A stretch of DNA of 44,451 nucleotides from Polyangiaceae bacterium (GTDB lineage Bacteria > Myxococcota_A > Polyangia > Polyangiales > Polyangiaceae): NCBI GenBank assembly GCA_029941785.1, contig JAPYTK010000006.1:1-44451 (forward strand). Direction: 5' to 3'. The position numbers and the translations under genes were made by a program. This document shows positions 9,784-18,203 of this stretch, piece after piece. How positions within the stretch are numbered: the stretch's first letter is position 1; the number at the start of each line of letters is the position of its first letter. The notes beneath the pieces are model-generated. The model saw nothing but the letters and a program-made list of their open reading frames with translations, ran no database searches and was not told the origin of the DNA.

Positions 9784-11010
9784 ATGGAGCCGGAAACACT
9801 GATCGCCAATCGCTTCCGGATCGATCGACGGATCGGCAAGGGGGGCATGGGCGAGGTGTTCGCAGCCACCAATGTGCAAACGGGCGAAGCCGTCGCGCTC
9901 AAGCTCCTTCGTGCCGAAGTCAAAGCCCGGCGGGTCGCGATGGAGCGTTTTCGGCGCGAAGCGCGTGCCGGCGGCTTCATCAAGAGCGCCTACGTCACGG
10001 AGATCCTCGAGGTCGACCAAGATCCGGAACGGGGCATCGTCCTGGTGTTCGAGTTGCTCGAGGGTGAATCACTGATCGAGCGGCTCAAGCGAACCGGTCC
10101 CATCAGCTTCACAGAACTTTGGAGCATCGTCGAGTGCGTATGGATCGGACTGCACGACGCGCACACCGCGGGCATCATTCACCGTGATCTCAAGCCTTCC
10201 AACGTCTTTCTAACGCCGCGTGCCGCGCCCTTGCCACCCACCGTGAAACTCCTCGATTTCGGTATTTCGAAGCTGCCCCGGGAGGTCATGGTGGAAACCC
10301 TCACCCGTGTGGGCCAGAGCCTCGGCACCTTCTCCTTCATGCCCCCCGAACAAATCGGGAAAGCCAAAGAAGTCGATGAACGAGCCGATATCTATTCGGC
10401 CGCCACCTTGATCTTTCAATCCATGAGCGGCCAATTGCCATACAAAGCGCGTTCGGCCGTGCAAATGATGGATCTGAAGAGCCGCCAGGAACCGCGACGG
10501 CTCTCCGATGCGATGGATAGTCCAATCAGCCAAGCGCTCGACGATTTCGTCGCAAAGGGTCTGGCCCGCGATCCCAACGATCGCTTTCAAACCGCCTACG
10601 AGGCCCTCGAAAGATGGCGCGAACTGCGTCCCGACGGCGCAGTATCCGATTTGGAGCTCCGGCCCAGACCGTCGGCGCCCGCGGAGTCGATGATTGATTC
10701 CGACTCGCTGCCTGCCGAGACTCAAGTGTACAAGGCGAGTGAACTCCCGCCGCCAGCGCAGCCACGAGATGTGCCTTCTCAGTCGGAATCCGACGCCTCA
10801 CATCCACCAGCGCCGGACGTCGCCGGACGGACTCCGACCCCGCCGTTGACCACGACGGACAATCTCACCACGCGAGCTCTTCCGCGATCCCCGAAGAGGA
10901 GATCTTCGATCACGACCGCGCTCATCTACCTACTGACGGCCGTCGCGCTCATGGCGATGGGCTTCGGCGTGGTGAGTTTGCTACTGAGGTGGCTCGGCAA
11001 TCGCGGATGA
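9784..11010 (+). CDS. Membrane-anchored Ser/Thr protein kinase
   Basis: A 408-residue Hanks-type kinase. The glycine loop is GKGGMGEVF (18-26), the ATP lysine is K40, the helix-C glutamate lies in FRREA (E59), the catalytic loop is HRDLKPSN (D135, N140) and the metal-binding motif is DFG (D158). A PPEQ substrate motif and ERADIYSAA follow. All catalytic residues are present, so it should be active. After the kinase domain comes a proline-rich linker (about 300-370), then one transmembrane helix (about 376-400) close to the C-terminus, so the kinase faces the cytoplasm and there is almost no external domain. It probably works with the TPR/PEGA-like protein encoded just upstream. Substrates are unknown. 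Confidence 0.93.
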   Translation: MEPETLIANRFRIDRRIGKGGMGEVFAATNVQTGEAVALKLLRAEVKARRVAMERFRREARAGGFIKSAYVTEILEVDQDPERGIVLVFELLEGESLIERLKRTGPISFTELWSIVECVWIGLHDAHTAGIIHRDLKPSNVFLTPRAAPLPPTVKLLDFGISKLPREVMVETLTRVGQSLGTFSFMPPEQIGKAKEVDERADIYSAATLIFQSMSGQLPYKARSAVQMMDLKSRQEPRRLSDAMDSPISQALDDFVAKGLARDPNDRFQTAYEALERWRELRPDGAVSDLELRPRPSAPAESMIDSDSLPAETQVYKASELPPPAQPRDVPSQSESDASHPPAPDVAGRTPTPPLTTTDNLTTRALPRSPKRRSSITTALIYLLTAVALMAMGFGVVSLLLRWLGNRG

Positions 11011-11034
11011 CGGAAGCCCTATCCCCGGCCGGCA

Positions 11035-12543
11035 TCAACCAGGCAGCGTCATCACGAAAACGCTGCCTCCACCATCCCGAGGAAAATAACGGATCCGACC
11101 ACCGTGTGACTCCACGATCGCACGAGTCACGGCCAGGCCGAGTCCCGTTCCGCCGGATTTGGTCGTGAAGAATGGATCGAAACAATGTTCGCGGTCATCG
11201 ACATCGACACCCGGGCCATCGTCTTCGACTCGAATGGCGAAGTCCTGACCGTCGCGGCCAACGTGAATCCATACCTCTCCATCGGGGGCCGCCGCCTGAC
11301 ACGCATTGCGGAGCATGTTGACCAGAGCCTGCCGGAATTGCGTTTCGTCAACCTGCACGAGGCTATCCTCGACGTCGGCTTGGACCGAGGAACAGACGCC
11401 AGCGCGACGCAATTCTGGCTCCATGAACGTGTGGCATTCGCGAACCAAGTCGCCGAGGTTTTCTTGCGACAAGTTGAGCTGCGGCTCACGAACGACGGCT
11501 AGGTATTTCTCGGCGATTTCCGCGAGGCGGTCGACCTCCGACTGAATGGCAGACAGGAGCTGCCGTCCCTCACCCGAGGTCTCGACTTCGTCTTCGAGCA
11601 TTTCGAGATTCAAGCCGATGGACGACAATGGGTTTCGCACTTCATGCGTAATTTGAGCAGCCATCTTTCCGATGGTCGCCAATCGCTCGGCTCGAACGAG
11701 TTCCGCACGCGTCTGCCGTATCGCTGCGACCATGTCTTCGAAGGTCTCGGCCAATTCGCCGATTTCGTCTGGCGTGGCGAGAACATCTCGCGGCGTCAAG
11801 TCACCGGCCGCCACGGCACGTGCACGACCGCTCACCTGAGACAAGGGCTTGAGCACGCGGCGTGCATAGACCGACGTCACGAGACCTACGAGCAAGGTCA
11901 ACACGCTTAATGCGATCAGCAAATGCATGGACCAACGTTCCCGCTCGCGCATGGCATGGATACGCGTCCGGATCGCCCGATCGACAACCTGGCGGAGCAA
12001 GCGCAACCGTTTGGCAACTTCCGCTTCGATCGCGACGAGTTCATCCCGTATACGCTCGGCATCCGCACGACGACTGTCCGCCAAAGCCTGAAACAAGCTG
12101 TCGACCTTCACCCCCTGCCCTTGCGACAACGATTCGACGTCCGCGATTTTCCGTAGAACCTCCACGCGCAAACCGATGTCGATCTTCCCCGAACCGAGCC
12201 CGTCCCGAGCATCGCCTCGAATGCGCGCAAAGCTCAGCGGTCGCAAGCGACGCGCAGTCGATATCCACGTGCGCACATCGTCCGGGTTACGGGCAGAGGT
12301 CACGTGATTGAGCTGCGCATTCATGACGTTCTGTCCCGCGAGAGCATCGCCAATCGAAGTCATCAACGGTAGATAGGCGTGACCCAAACTATGCGCGTCC
12401 TGCGCAGCCGATCGCAATGCGTGAAAACACCAGGCCAGGGTGATCGCGAAGGCGAGAAACACGATGACGAACGACGCCAACAGACGGCCAGACACGCTCC
12501 GACGACGTCGGCCTCTCGCACGTTGACTCAGCTCAGCTGTCAT
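11035..12543 (-). CDS. HAMP-domain sensor histidine kinase
   Basis: A 502-residue membrane kinase. Transmembrane helix 1 spans about 20-42, a periplasmic sensor of about 160 residues follows, transmembrane helix 2 is about 206-226, and HAMP is about 228-280. The HisKA motif ITHEVRNPLSS carries H300. The ATPase domain shows the N box around N413, DDGPGV (442-446), FDPFFTTK and GGTGLGLAV, all intact. The start overlaps the end of the upstream Fe-S protein gene by 11 nt, so the two are translationally coupled. No response regulator gene is in the window. The gene ends 24 bp from the convergent Ser/Thr kinase gene. Confidence 0.93.
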   Translation of the reverse strand: MTAELSQRARGRRRRSVSGRLLASFVIVFLAFAITLAWCFHALRSAAQDAHSLGHAYLPLMTSIGDALAGQNVMNAQLNHVTSARNPDDVRTWISTARRLRPLSFARIRGDARDGLGSGKIDIGLRVEVLRKIADVESLSQGQGVKVDSLFQALADSRRADAERIRDELVAIEAEVAKRLRLLRQVVDRAIRTRIHAMRERERWSMHLLIALSVLTLLVGLVTSVYARRVLKPLSQVSGRARAVAAGDLTPRDVLATPDEIGELAETFEDMVAAIRQTRAELVRAERLATIGKMAAQITHEVRNPLSSIGLNLEMLEDEVETSGEGRQLLSAIQSEVDRLAEIAEKYLAVVREPQLNLSQENLGDLVRECHTFMEPELRRAGVCSSVQADVEDSLVQVDETQFRQALVNMLRNACQAAAPDGEVWIHVGRDGQDFAIRVEDDGPGVDVDDREHCFDPFFTTKSGGTGLGLAVTRAIVESHGGRIRYFPRDGGGSVFVMTLPG

Positions 12544-13633
12544 CCTTGCCTACGCTCTGGGCAACGAGATCCAACCAATCGGCCACAGACTGTCCGCGGC
12601 TGCGAAAACGACGCAAGCTTTCGCCGCAGCCCGTCACCAACAGAGAATCCGTCCCGGCGCGATGTTCCGCCAGCCGTGCATCAGCCATCGATCGAGCAGT
12701 CTCGGGTCGGGTTACTGACAACAAGCCACCGCCACCGCTGCATTCGGCCTGCTCGCGGCAACGCTGAAATTCCAACGGTGCTTCGCCACAAAGTCGGGCC
12801 AAGATGGCCCGTGGTTCCTCATAGCGGCCAAGCCCCCGCCCAAGCTGACAGGGATCATGGTAGCGGAGCGGTTTCCCTTCGAAACCCATCGGCCGAATGT
12901 CATCCAAGTTGGCGAATGCCACGTCCACCATTGGCCGTACGCTGCGCCCGTCCAGACGGTCACCGTAGGCCTCGATCAACGTGTGGGCGCACCCCGGATC
13001 GGCTACGACGATCTCTTCGATGGGCCCGAGGTCGGCGACAAAATCGCGAGCCGCCCGCTCGAAGCCATTTTGGTCACCGGCATACCGAAGGGGCAATCCG
13101 CAGCAGCGTCGCATCGGCCGAAGCGACTCGCCCAACCAGCGTCGGCCAAGCTGCAGCGCCGCTTTCGCGGTGTCGGGAGCGTTTCGGACGTAGGAACATC
13201 CGATGAGCAGGCCGCGCTTCGCTTCGCTATGAGACTCGGGAGCCATACGGTCGAGCGCCCTCTTGTTGGCGCGCTCTCCATCGGCGTAGCGCTCGGCAGC
13301 CCGTTTCGCGCCCTCCGGAGCAAGACCTCGGGCAAACATCTCGGCCCGGTTCTCGGTCAACACCTCAGCGACTTCGTTACGATGATCACACTGCTCTCGA
13401 CAGGCAAGACACGCACTGCAGGCCCAGCTCGTCTCGGCAGTGTCCGCCGATGGCTTCAAGTCGCCCCGTCCAACGAAATACGCCAACGACATCTTCCCCC
13501 ATGGCGTGACCGTCTCGCTGGCCTCGGCATTCGAAACCGGGCACGCGGCGCGCGACAACTTCGGGCAATAGACGCATTTCTCCAACGCATCACGGTGCGG
13601 TTCTAAAACGGGAAGCAATGGTCGCTCGGCCAT
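12533..13633 (-). CDS. (Fe-S)-binding protein with two CCG domains (GlcF/HdrB-like)
   Basis: A 366-residue protein counted from the ATG at 13633, which gives MAERPLLPVL and lies 25 nt after the preceding stop. An earlier in-frame start would overlap that gene. The N-terminal ferredoxin-like part has C20, C23 and C31 followed by P (the third Cys of CxxCxxCxxxCP is missing) and a complete C72-C75-C78-C82 set. Two cysteine-rich CCG-type domains follow: one with RRCCGLPL, the other with YHDPCQLGRG and ECSGGGG (Ser replaces the second Cys). GlcF, LutA and HdrB share this layout and pass electrons for glycolate, lactate or heterodisulfide chemistry. No flavin oxidase partner is nearby; instead it sits between two histidine kinases, which suggests a redox-linked signalling role. 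That is inference. Confidence 0.85.
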   Translation of the reverse strand: MAERPLLPVLEPHRDALEKCVYCPKLSRAACPVSNAEASETVTPWGKMSLAYFVGRGDLKPSADTAETSWACSACLACREQCDHRNEVAEVLTENRAEMFARGLAPEGAKRAAERYADGERANKRALDRMAPESHSEAKRGLLIGCSYVRNAPDTAKAALQLGRRWLGESLRPMRRCCGLPLRYAGDQNGFERAARDFVADLGPIEEIVVADPGCAHTLIEAYGDRLDGRSVRPMVDVAFANLDDIRPMGFEGKPLRYHDPCQLGRGLGRYEEPRAILARLCGEAPLEFQRCREQAECSGGGGLLSVTRPETARSMADARLAEHRAGTDSLLVTGCGESLRRFRSRGQSVADWLDLVAQSVGKDDS

Positions 13634-13658
13634 GAGGCGAAGACTAGAAGAGGCAGCC

Positions 13659-15467
13659 CTAGGAACCAAGTGCTGGTGGTGGGCGGCGGCTCTGAAGGCG
13701 CACCGCATGGGGCAGGCGCAGGATGAAACTCGTTCCGTCGGCGCTCGAACTCATTTCAACGCTACCGCCATGCTCTTCGGCGATCCGCTTCACGATGGAC
13801 AGGCCCAGACCGGTCCCCGTCTCCTTGCCCGCCGTGACGAAGGGCTCGAAGAGCTTGTCGCGGATTTCCTTCGGGATTCCCGGCCCGCTATCCGTCACAC
13901 AGAACTCGATGTCGTCTCCCCGTTCCTCGCATTCGATACGAAGCTTCCCCCCATCAGGATCCATGGCCTCGATGGCATTGTTCACGAGATTATTGAGCGC
14001 ACGCAGTATCTTGGCCTCATCGAAGAACGCTATCGCTTTGCGGTCGAAATCGATCTGAAACTCGACGTTCTTCCCGCGTAGCCCCGACACGACCTGTTCA
14101 CGAAACTGATCGAGGAAGCGCTTGAGTATGATCTTCCGAATCCACACCTTCCTTTCGCCACGTGCATAGGCGAGCAACTCTTGTTGCATCGCCCCGATCA
14201 ACTCAAACTGCTCGCTCACCGTTTGTGCATAGCTCGCCCTCGAATCCTTGTCGTCGGTGACTTCCATGAGCTGCACGTAGCCGCTGATGATCGTCAACGG
14301 TGTGCGCAAATCGTGCATCACACCTGATAGCAGTCGCCCGAGTGTGCCGAGCCGCTCGGCCCGCTCCCGCTCGTGACGTTCCTCGAACACGCGAAGCTCT
14401 GTCGAGACATTCGCCGACACGAGCCGCAACAAGGACGCGTCATCCTCGGAAAAGGAGGAGGGCTGAGCGTCCCGATTATAAAGAGCGATGGCCCCACACA
14501 CCCGCTTGCCTTCCGCAAGCGGCGAAGCCAGGGCCGAACGCACGTCTATCCCCAGCAACTCACGTACGCGCCCAGGGTCCCGGATGAGTTCAGGATCGTC
14601 GATTTGGATACTCTCGTTCTGGGCCATCGCGCGTCCGGCGATCCCCTCTCCGTGCTGAACGCAGACCTCGCGGACTTCTTCGACATCGCTCGTATTGACG
14701 ACGTACAGGGTCAATACGCCGTCCCGTGACTCGAACAACAGCGCCCCGGCCTCGGCTCGACACGCTTCAGCCGTCAGTTTGATCACCTGGCGCGCGAGTT
14801 GCTCCACCGATGAAGAACGACTGAGGGCCGTCTCCAGCTCGTAAAGCAAGGCCAGGTCGCTGACGCTACGTTCGAGGCGAATCTTGTGATCGGTCAACCG
14901 CTGAAACAGTTGGCTCTTCTCGAAGGACACAGCCGCTTGGGTTGCCAGCGCATTGAGCAGCTCGGTGTCGTAGGGTGTGAAAACCGTTGGCCGGTCGTCA
15001 GCGCTAATCTTGTTCAAGGCCTGGATGACGCCGATCACCTTGCCCGTATGGTCTTTGAGCGGCACGGCGAGTATCGCACGGGTTCGGTAACCACTCATTT
15101 TGTCCCAGCTCGGATCGAAGCGGGCATCCTTGTAGGCATCACGGATCCGAATCGGACGACCCGTCTCAGCGACTTGACCCGCAACTCCCTTTCCCAAGGG
15201 CACCGTGATAAGCTCGAGGGCATCGTCATTCTTGACGCGCGAAATCAACGAATCGCCATCGCGAACGTAAATGGTGGCTCGATCCGCCTGAAGTACATGA
15301 GTCGCGGCATTCAGAACGATGGTCAACAGCTCATCGAGATCGACGGCATTCCCAACCGCCATGCCGACCTCGCGGAGCGACTCGCTGACACCGCGAGCAC
15401 GCACGAGTGCTGCCTCGAGTTCAGCGACTCGAGCGCTCAACTTCGTTTCGCGGGAGACAGCATCCAC
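13659..15467 (-). CDS. Cytoplasmic GAF-GAF sensor histidine kinase
   Basis: A 602-residue kinase without membrane segments. An N-terminal coiled coil (about 5-30) leads into GAF1 (about 45-185) and GAF2 (about 218-358). The HisKA motif GVMHDLRTPLTIISGY carries H385. The ATPase domain has NNLVNNAIEAM (N496/N497), DSGPGI, FEPFVT and GTGLGLSI, so it looks catalytically complete. The start is a GTG at 15467; an in-frame stop at 15482-15480 excludes anything much longer. It is first of three genes, followed by the Fe-S protein (25-nt gap) and the HAMP kinase. GAF domains bind small ligands or sense redox or gas through cofactors; no cofactor motif is obvious here. Confidence 0.93.
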   Translation of the reverse strand: MDAVSRETKLSARVAELEAALVRARGVSESLREVGMAVGNAVDLDELLTIVLNAATHVLQADRATIYVRDGDSLISRVKNDDALELITVPLGKGVAGQVAETGRPIRIRDAYKDARFDPSWDKMSGYRTRAILAVPLKDHTGKVIGVIQALNKISADDRPTVFTPYDTELLNALATQAAVSFEKSQLFQRLTDHKIRLERSVSDLALLYELETALSRSSSVEQLARQVIKLTAEACRAEAGALLFESRDGVLTLYVVNTSDVEEVREVCVQHGEGIAGRAMAQNESIQIDDPELIRDPGRVRELLGIDVRSALASPLAEGKRVCGAIALYNRDAQPSSFSEDDASLLRLVSANVSTELRVFEERHERERAERLGTLGRLLSGVMHDLRTPLTIISGYVQLMEVTDDKDSRASYAQTVSEQFELIGAMQQELLAYARGERKVWIRKIILKRFLDQFREQVVSGLRGKNVEFQIDFDRKAIAFFDEAKILRALNNLVNNAIEAMDPDGGKLRIECEERGDDIEFCVTDSGPGIPKEIRDKLFEPFVTAGKETGTGLGLSIVKRIAEEHGGSVEMSSSADGTSFILRLPHAVRLQSRRPPPALGS

Positions 15468-15509
15468 CCTAAGAAAATATCACGGCGGCGAGGCAAAGTA
15501 TCGCTCGAC

Positions 15510-15538
15510 TTGTCCTTATCCAATCACGGCAATATAAG
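15510..15538 (+). promoter_or_regulatory. Sigma-70-type promoter upstream of acylphosphatase
   Basis: TTGTCC (15510-15515) and TATAAG (15533-15538) are separated by exactly 17 bp and match the -35 and -10 consensus at 4/6 and 5/6. The transcription start should fall near 15545, about 10 nt before the ATG at 15556. Confidence 0.55.
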
Positions 15539-15555
15539 ACACCTGGGATGGATTC

Positions 15556-15834
15556 ATGGCGCTAAAACAAGTTCAAGTCCGGGTGAGAGGGCGCGTTCAA
15601 GGCGTATTTTTTCGTGCTGCAGCCCAACGCGAAGCCAAACGCTTGGGACTTTCCGGCTGGGTGAGAAACCGAACGGATAATTCCCTCGAGATCCTGGCGG
15701 AGGGCGAAGAAGGCGGGATCAAGGACCTCATCAATTGGGCTCAAAACGGACCGAGCGCCGCCAGAGTAGACAACGTCGATGTTCGGTGGCGGAGCTTTGT
15801 CGGTGATTTCTACGACTTCCGCATTGTTGACTGA
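15556..15834 (+). CDS. acyP: Acylphosphatase
   Basis: A 92-residue protein of the usual acylphosphatase length. It has the phosphate-binding loop GRVQGVFFR with catalytic R20 and the GWVRN motif with catalytic N38. The enzyme hydrolyses acyl phosphates such as acetyl phosphate and carbamoyl phosphate in the cytoplasm. A good sigma-70-like promoter lies just upstream. The downstream HEAT/TPR gene overlaps its 3' end, so the pair is probably co-transcribed. It is divergent from the GAF histidine kinase. Confidence 0.95.
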   Translation: MALKQVQVRVRGRVQGVFFRAAAQREAKRLGLSGWVRNRTDNSLEILAEGEEGGIKDLINWAQNGPSAARVDNVDVRWRSFVGDFYDFRIVD

Positions 15835-17458
15835 CCATAACGGCCGGCGGCGACGGCGGGGCCATCTGCTAGCGCTTTCCCTGATCGGCCTGCTCATGGG
15901 GCTGCTGCCCCCCCCCGCCCGGGCCGACACGGTTGCGCCTGCCGCCAGTGTCTCGGCCGCCAGTGTCTCGGCGAGCACATCCCCGGACAGCTGGAGCCTG
16001 AGGGTCCCTCTGGCGCCACTTCCCAAGCTCCCGTCCACCAAACTTCCGCCGCTTCACCAGGCAGCCTCCGACGAGCTCGACGTGCGCATGGCTCGGCTCC
16101 TGACGCTGAAGGCCGCCAGCCCACTCGATCAGCCGGAGCTTCGATTCCTTCTCGACGGTGTCGACGCGAAGCTCGTGGTTGCGATAGCGACTCGCCTCAG
16201 CGAGCTGCGCGAGTCGCTATCTGGCAAGAACGTGCGGCGCTTGCTCGAGCGATCCCGCAAAGACGGCCGACGAGCTATCCGCAAGGCGAAAAAGAAGACA
16301 GGCAAGGAGCCGGCCGGCGACTGGTTGGTCTTCATGTTGGCGCGACCGCGTCCGAACAAGACCGCTTGGCGCGATGGCGTCAGGTTGTTCGGAATGCTCC
16401 GAATGCTCGAGCAGCGGGCCACGACGACAGCGGTGCGCGTGATGTTGGCGGCCTACGGGTACTTCGGTGAGATCGTGCGAATTGACGTGCAACGGACGCT
16501 GGAGCGACTCGGGGACAAGGCGGTCGCAGCTCTGATCGAGAGCAAGAAGCACAAGGTGAAGCGCGTGCGGCGATTGGCGCGGCGCCGACTCGACAACATG
16601 GGACGCGCCATCGCTGGCGAAGCAGTCGCCATCAAGGATCCAGCCATATTGGTCGACGTTCTTCGAGCCTTCGGTCGCGTGCGAGACGTGGATGCGAGCC
16701 GCGTCCTGCTCAGTTATGCCAGCAGCGAGCGTGTCCAGTTGCGTCAGGCCGCGCAGGCAGCCATTGCCGCGATCGGCGAACCGGGACGCTGGCATCTCCG
16801 GGACGCGTACCAATCCCAAACCGGGAAGCGAGCTCCCCGTGGCTGGTCGTGGGAACGTACGGCACAAGAGCTGTTTCGGCTGCATCAACAGGCCACGCTG
16901 AGGCCGGTAAACAGCTTGCTCCAAGCGGGGGACAAGGCGCTCCGTGAGAAGAACTACCGCGCCGCCACCGCGGCCTTCGACGAAGTGCTTAGGCAGATCC
17001 CGCGACTCCCAGCCACCGCTACCATGGCCCCCGCCTATCTCGGCCGTGCCCAACAATGGCTCGATGACGACAAACCGGCCGAGGCCCTCGCGGCGCTCCG
17101 GAAGGCCGTCATGCTCGCCCCCCATGCGCCACAACACGAACAAACGGTGTCGAAGATTGCAGAGATCGAAGCTCGCCTTCGATCCTCGGCGGGGCAACCC
17201 GACCGCTACCTCCTCAAGCGGGCCGTGCGGATCGACCCGGCCAATAGCAGCGCCAAGAGCTTGCTCGCGGCAGCGAAAGCCGATCCGGGGACTTCCAGCA
17301 CCATCACGACCCGGCAAATCGGCGCCGCTGTCCTGCTCTTTCTCGGCTTGCTCGGCAGCGGCCTACTCGTACGCCGTACCCGTCCGTCCCAAGAGAAGAA
17401 GCGTGACGGAGAAGCAATCGACGCGAGCGATGGAGCGGCCCCTCCCACCAGCGAGTGA
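15779..17458 (+). CDS. HEAT/TPR-repeat membrane protein
   Basis: Up to 559 residues. The ATG at 15779 overlaps acyP by 56 nt; a TTG at 15827 would leave only an 8-nt overlap and places the signal sequence (RRRRRGHLLALSLIGLL, cleavage near ARA-D) nearer the N-terminus, so the start is uncertain. The middle (about 110-370) is alpha-helical with HEAT-like repeats rich in Arg/Lys. A TPR region (about 385-470) follows, then a C-terminal transmembrane helix (about 515-535) and a short charged tail. Most of the protein would be outside the cytoplasm. I do not recognise a named family. The gene ends at a terminator shared with rplQ. Confidence 0.8.
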   Translation: MFGGGALSVISTTSALLTDHNGRRRRRGHLLALSLIGLLMGLLPPPARADTVAPAASVSAASVSASTSPDSWSLRVPLAPLPKLPSTKLPPLHQAASDELDVRMARLLTLKAASPLDQPELRFLLDGVDAKLVVAIATRLSELRESLSGKNVRRLLERSRKDGRRAIRKAKKKTGKEPAGDWLVFMLARPRPNKTAWRDGVRLFGMLRMLEQRATTTAVRVMLAAYGYFGEIVRIDVQRTLERLGDKAVAALIESKKHKVKRVRRLARRRLDNMGRAIAGEAVAIKDPAILVDVLRAFGRVRDVDASRVLLSYASSERVQLRQAAQAAIAAIGEPGRWHLRDAYQSQTGKRAPRGWSWERTAQELFRLHQQATLRPVNSLLQAGDKALREKNYRAATAAFDEVLRQIPRLPATATMAPAYLGRAQQWLDDDKPAEALAALRKAVMLAPHAPQHEQTVSKIAEIEARLRSSAGQPDRYLLKRAVRIDPANSSAKSLLAAAKADPGTSSTITTRQIGAAVLLFLGLLGSGLLVRRTRPSQEKKRDGEAIDASDGAAPPTSE

Positions 17459-17481
17459 CCGATCGGAGTCGACAAAATGCC

Positions 17482-17508
17482 ACGCGGCGCACCCGAGGCA
17501 CGCCGCGT
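17482..17508. terminator. Bidirectional terminator between HEAT/TPR gene and rplQ
   Basis: A perfect 8-bp inverted repeat, ACGCGGCG (17482-17489) and CGCCGCGT (17501-17508), with an 11-nt loop, sits in the 74-bp gap between convergent genes. T's follow on the plus strand (TTT) and A-rich bases precede (AAAA), so on the minus strand the stem is followed by a short T-run too. Confidence 0.6.
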
Positions 17509-17532
17509 TTCGACAGTCGAAGTGAAGACGGA

Positions 17533-18168
17533 TTATTCGTCCGCTTTTTCTTCGTCGTCTTCGTCATCCGCTGCTTCTGCTTTCGCTTCAGCGTCAGTCG
17601 ACTTCTCGTCTGTGACTTCTTCGGCTGCCTCTTCTTCGGCTGCCTCTTCTTCGGCTACCTCTTCTTCGGCTGGAGCAGGCGCGGCGTTCGTCGCGCTCTC
17701 CTTCTCCGGCTTGCGAGCCGCTTCCGTTTCGGCATCGGCGAGTAGCTCGATCACGCTCATGTCTGCACCGTCGCCCCGGCGCGGCCCGAGCTTGATGATA
17801 CGTGTGTAGCCACCCTGACGACCGTCGTAGCGCTTCGCGAGATCAAGCATCACCTTCTCAATCAAGTCTTGCTTGGTACCGTCCTTGGTCACACCCCACC
17901 GAGGGAGGTACGACGCAAGAAGACGATGCACGTGCAAACGCTTGGCTTTGTCGGCATCACTCAGATCGGCTTGCGGCGTGTATGCCACCGGCCCGAGTCG
18001 CTTGGCCTTCGTGATGAGCTTCTCCGTGACCCGGCGAAGTTCCTTCGCTTTGGCGGCGGTCGTAACGATCCGCTCGTGGGTGACCAAGTTTGCGGCCATG
18101 TTTCGAAACATTGCTCGTCGATGCGAGGTGTTGCGACCAAATTGTCTTCCGTCTTTACGATGACGCAT
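17533..18168 (-). CDS. rplQ: 50S ribosomal protein L17 with acidic C-terminal tail
   Basis: A 211-residue protein starting at the ATG at 18168 (MRHRKDGRQFGRNTSHRRAM), with AAGGTGG as ribosome site. The first 120 or so residues are a standard L17, including the MFRNMAANLVTHERI segment. The remaining 75-90 residues form an acidic Glu/Ala tail not found in the usual 120-130-residue L17. Part of that tail is encoded by 15-bp tandem repeats at 17616-17672. It is the last gene of the ribosomal cluster, 36 nt after rpoA. Confidence 0.95.
   Translation of the reverse strand: MRHRKDGRQFGRNTSHRRAMFRNMAANLVTHERIVTTAAKAKELRRVTEKLITKAKRLGPVAYTPQADLSDADKAKRLHVHRLLASYLPRWGVTKDGTKQDLIEKVMLDLAKRYDGRQGGYTRIIKLGPRRGDGADMSVIELLADAETEAARKPEKESATNAAPAPAEEEVAEEEAAEEEAAEEVTDEKSTDAEAKAEAADDEDDEEKADE
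17616..17672. repeat. 15-bp in-frame tandem repeat in rplQ tail
   Basis: Three adjacent copies of CTTCTTCGGCTGCCT (17616-17630, 17631-17645, 17646-17660 with one mismatch) plus a 12-nt partial copy. On the coding strand they give an EEEAA-type repeat in the L17 tail. Copy number could vary without breaking the frame. Confidence 0.85.
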
Positions 18169-18203
18169 GTTGCCACCTTTACGAGAATCTGATTTCTCGC
18201 GGC

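Noticed and set aside
16217-17317. A 366-codon minus-strand frame opposite the HEAT/TPR gene
   Set aside because: It has no signal or domain, and the plus-strand gene has a signal peptide, repeats and a membrane anchor.
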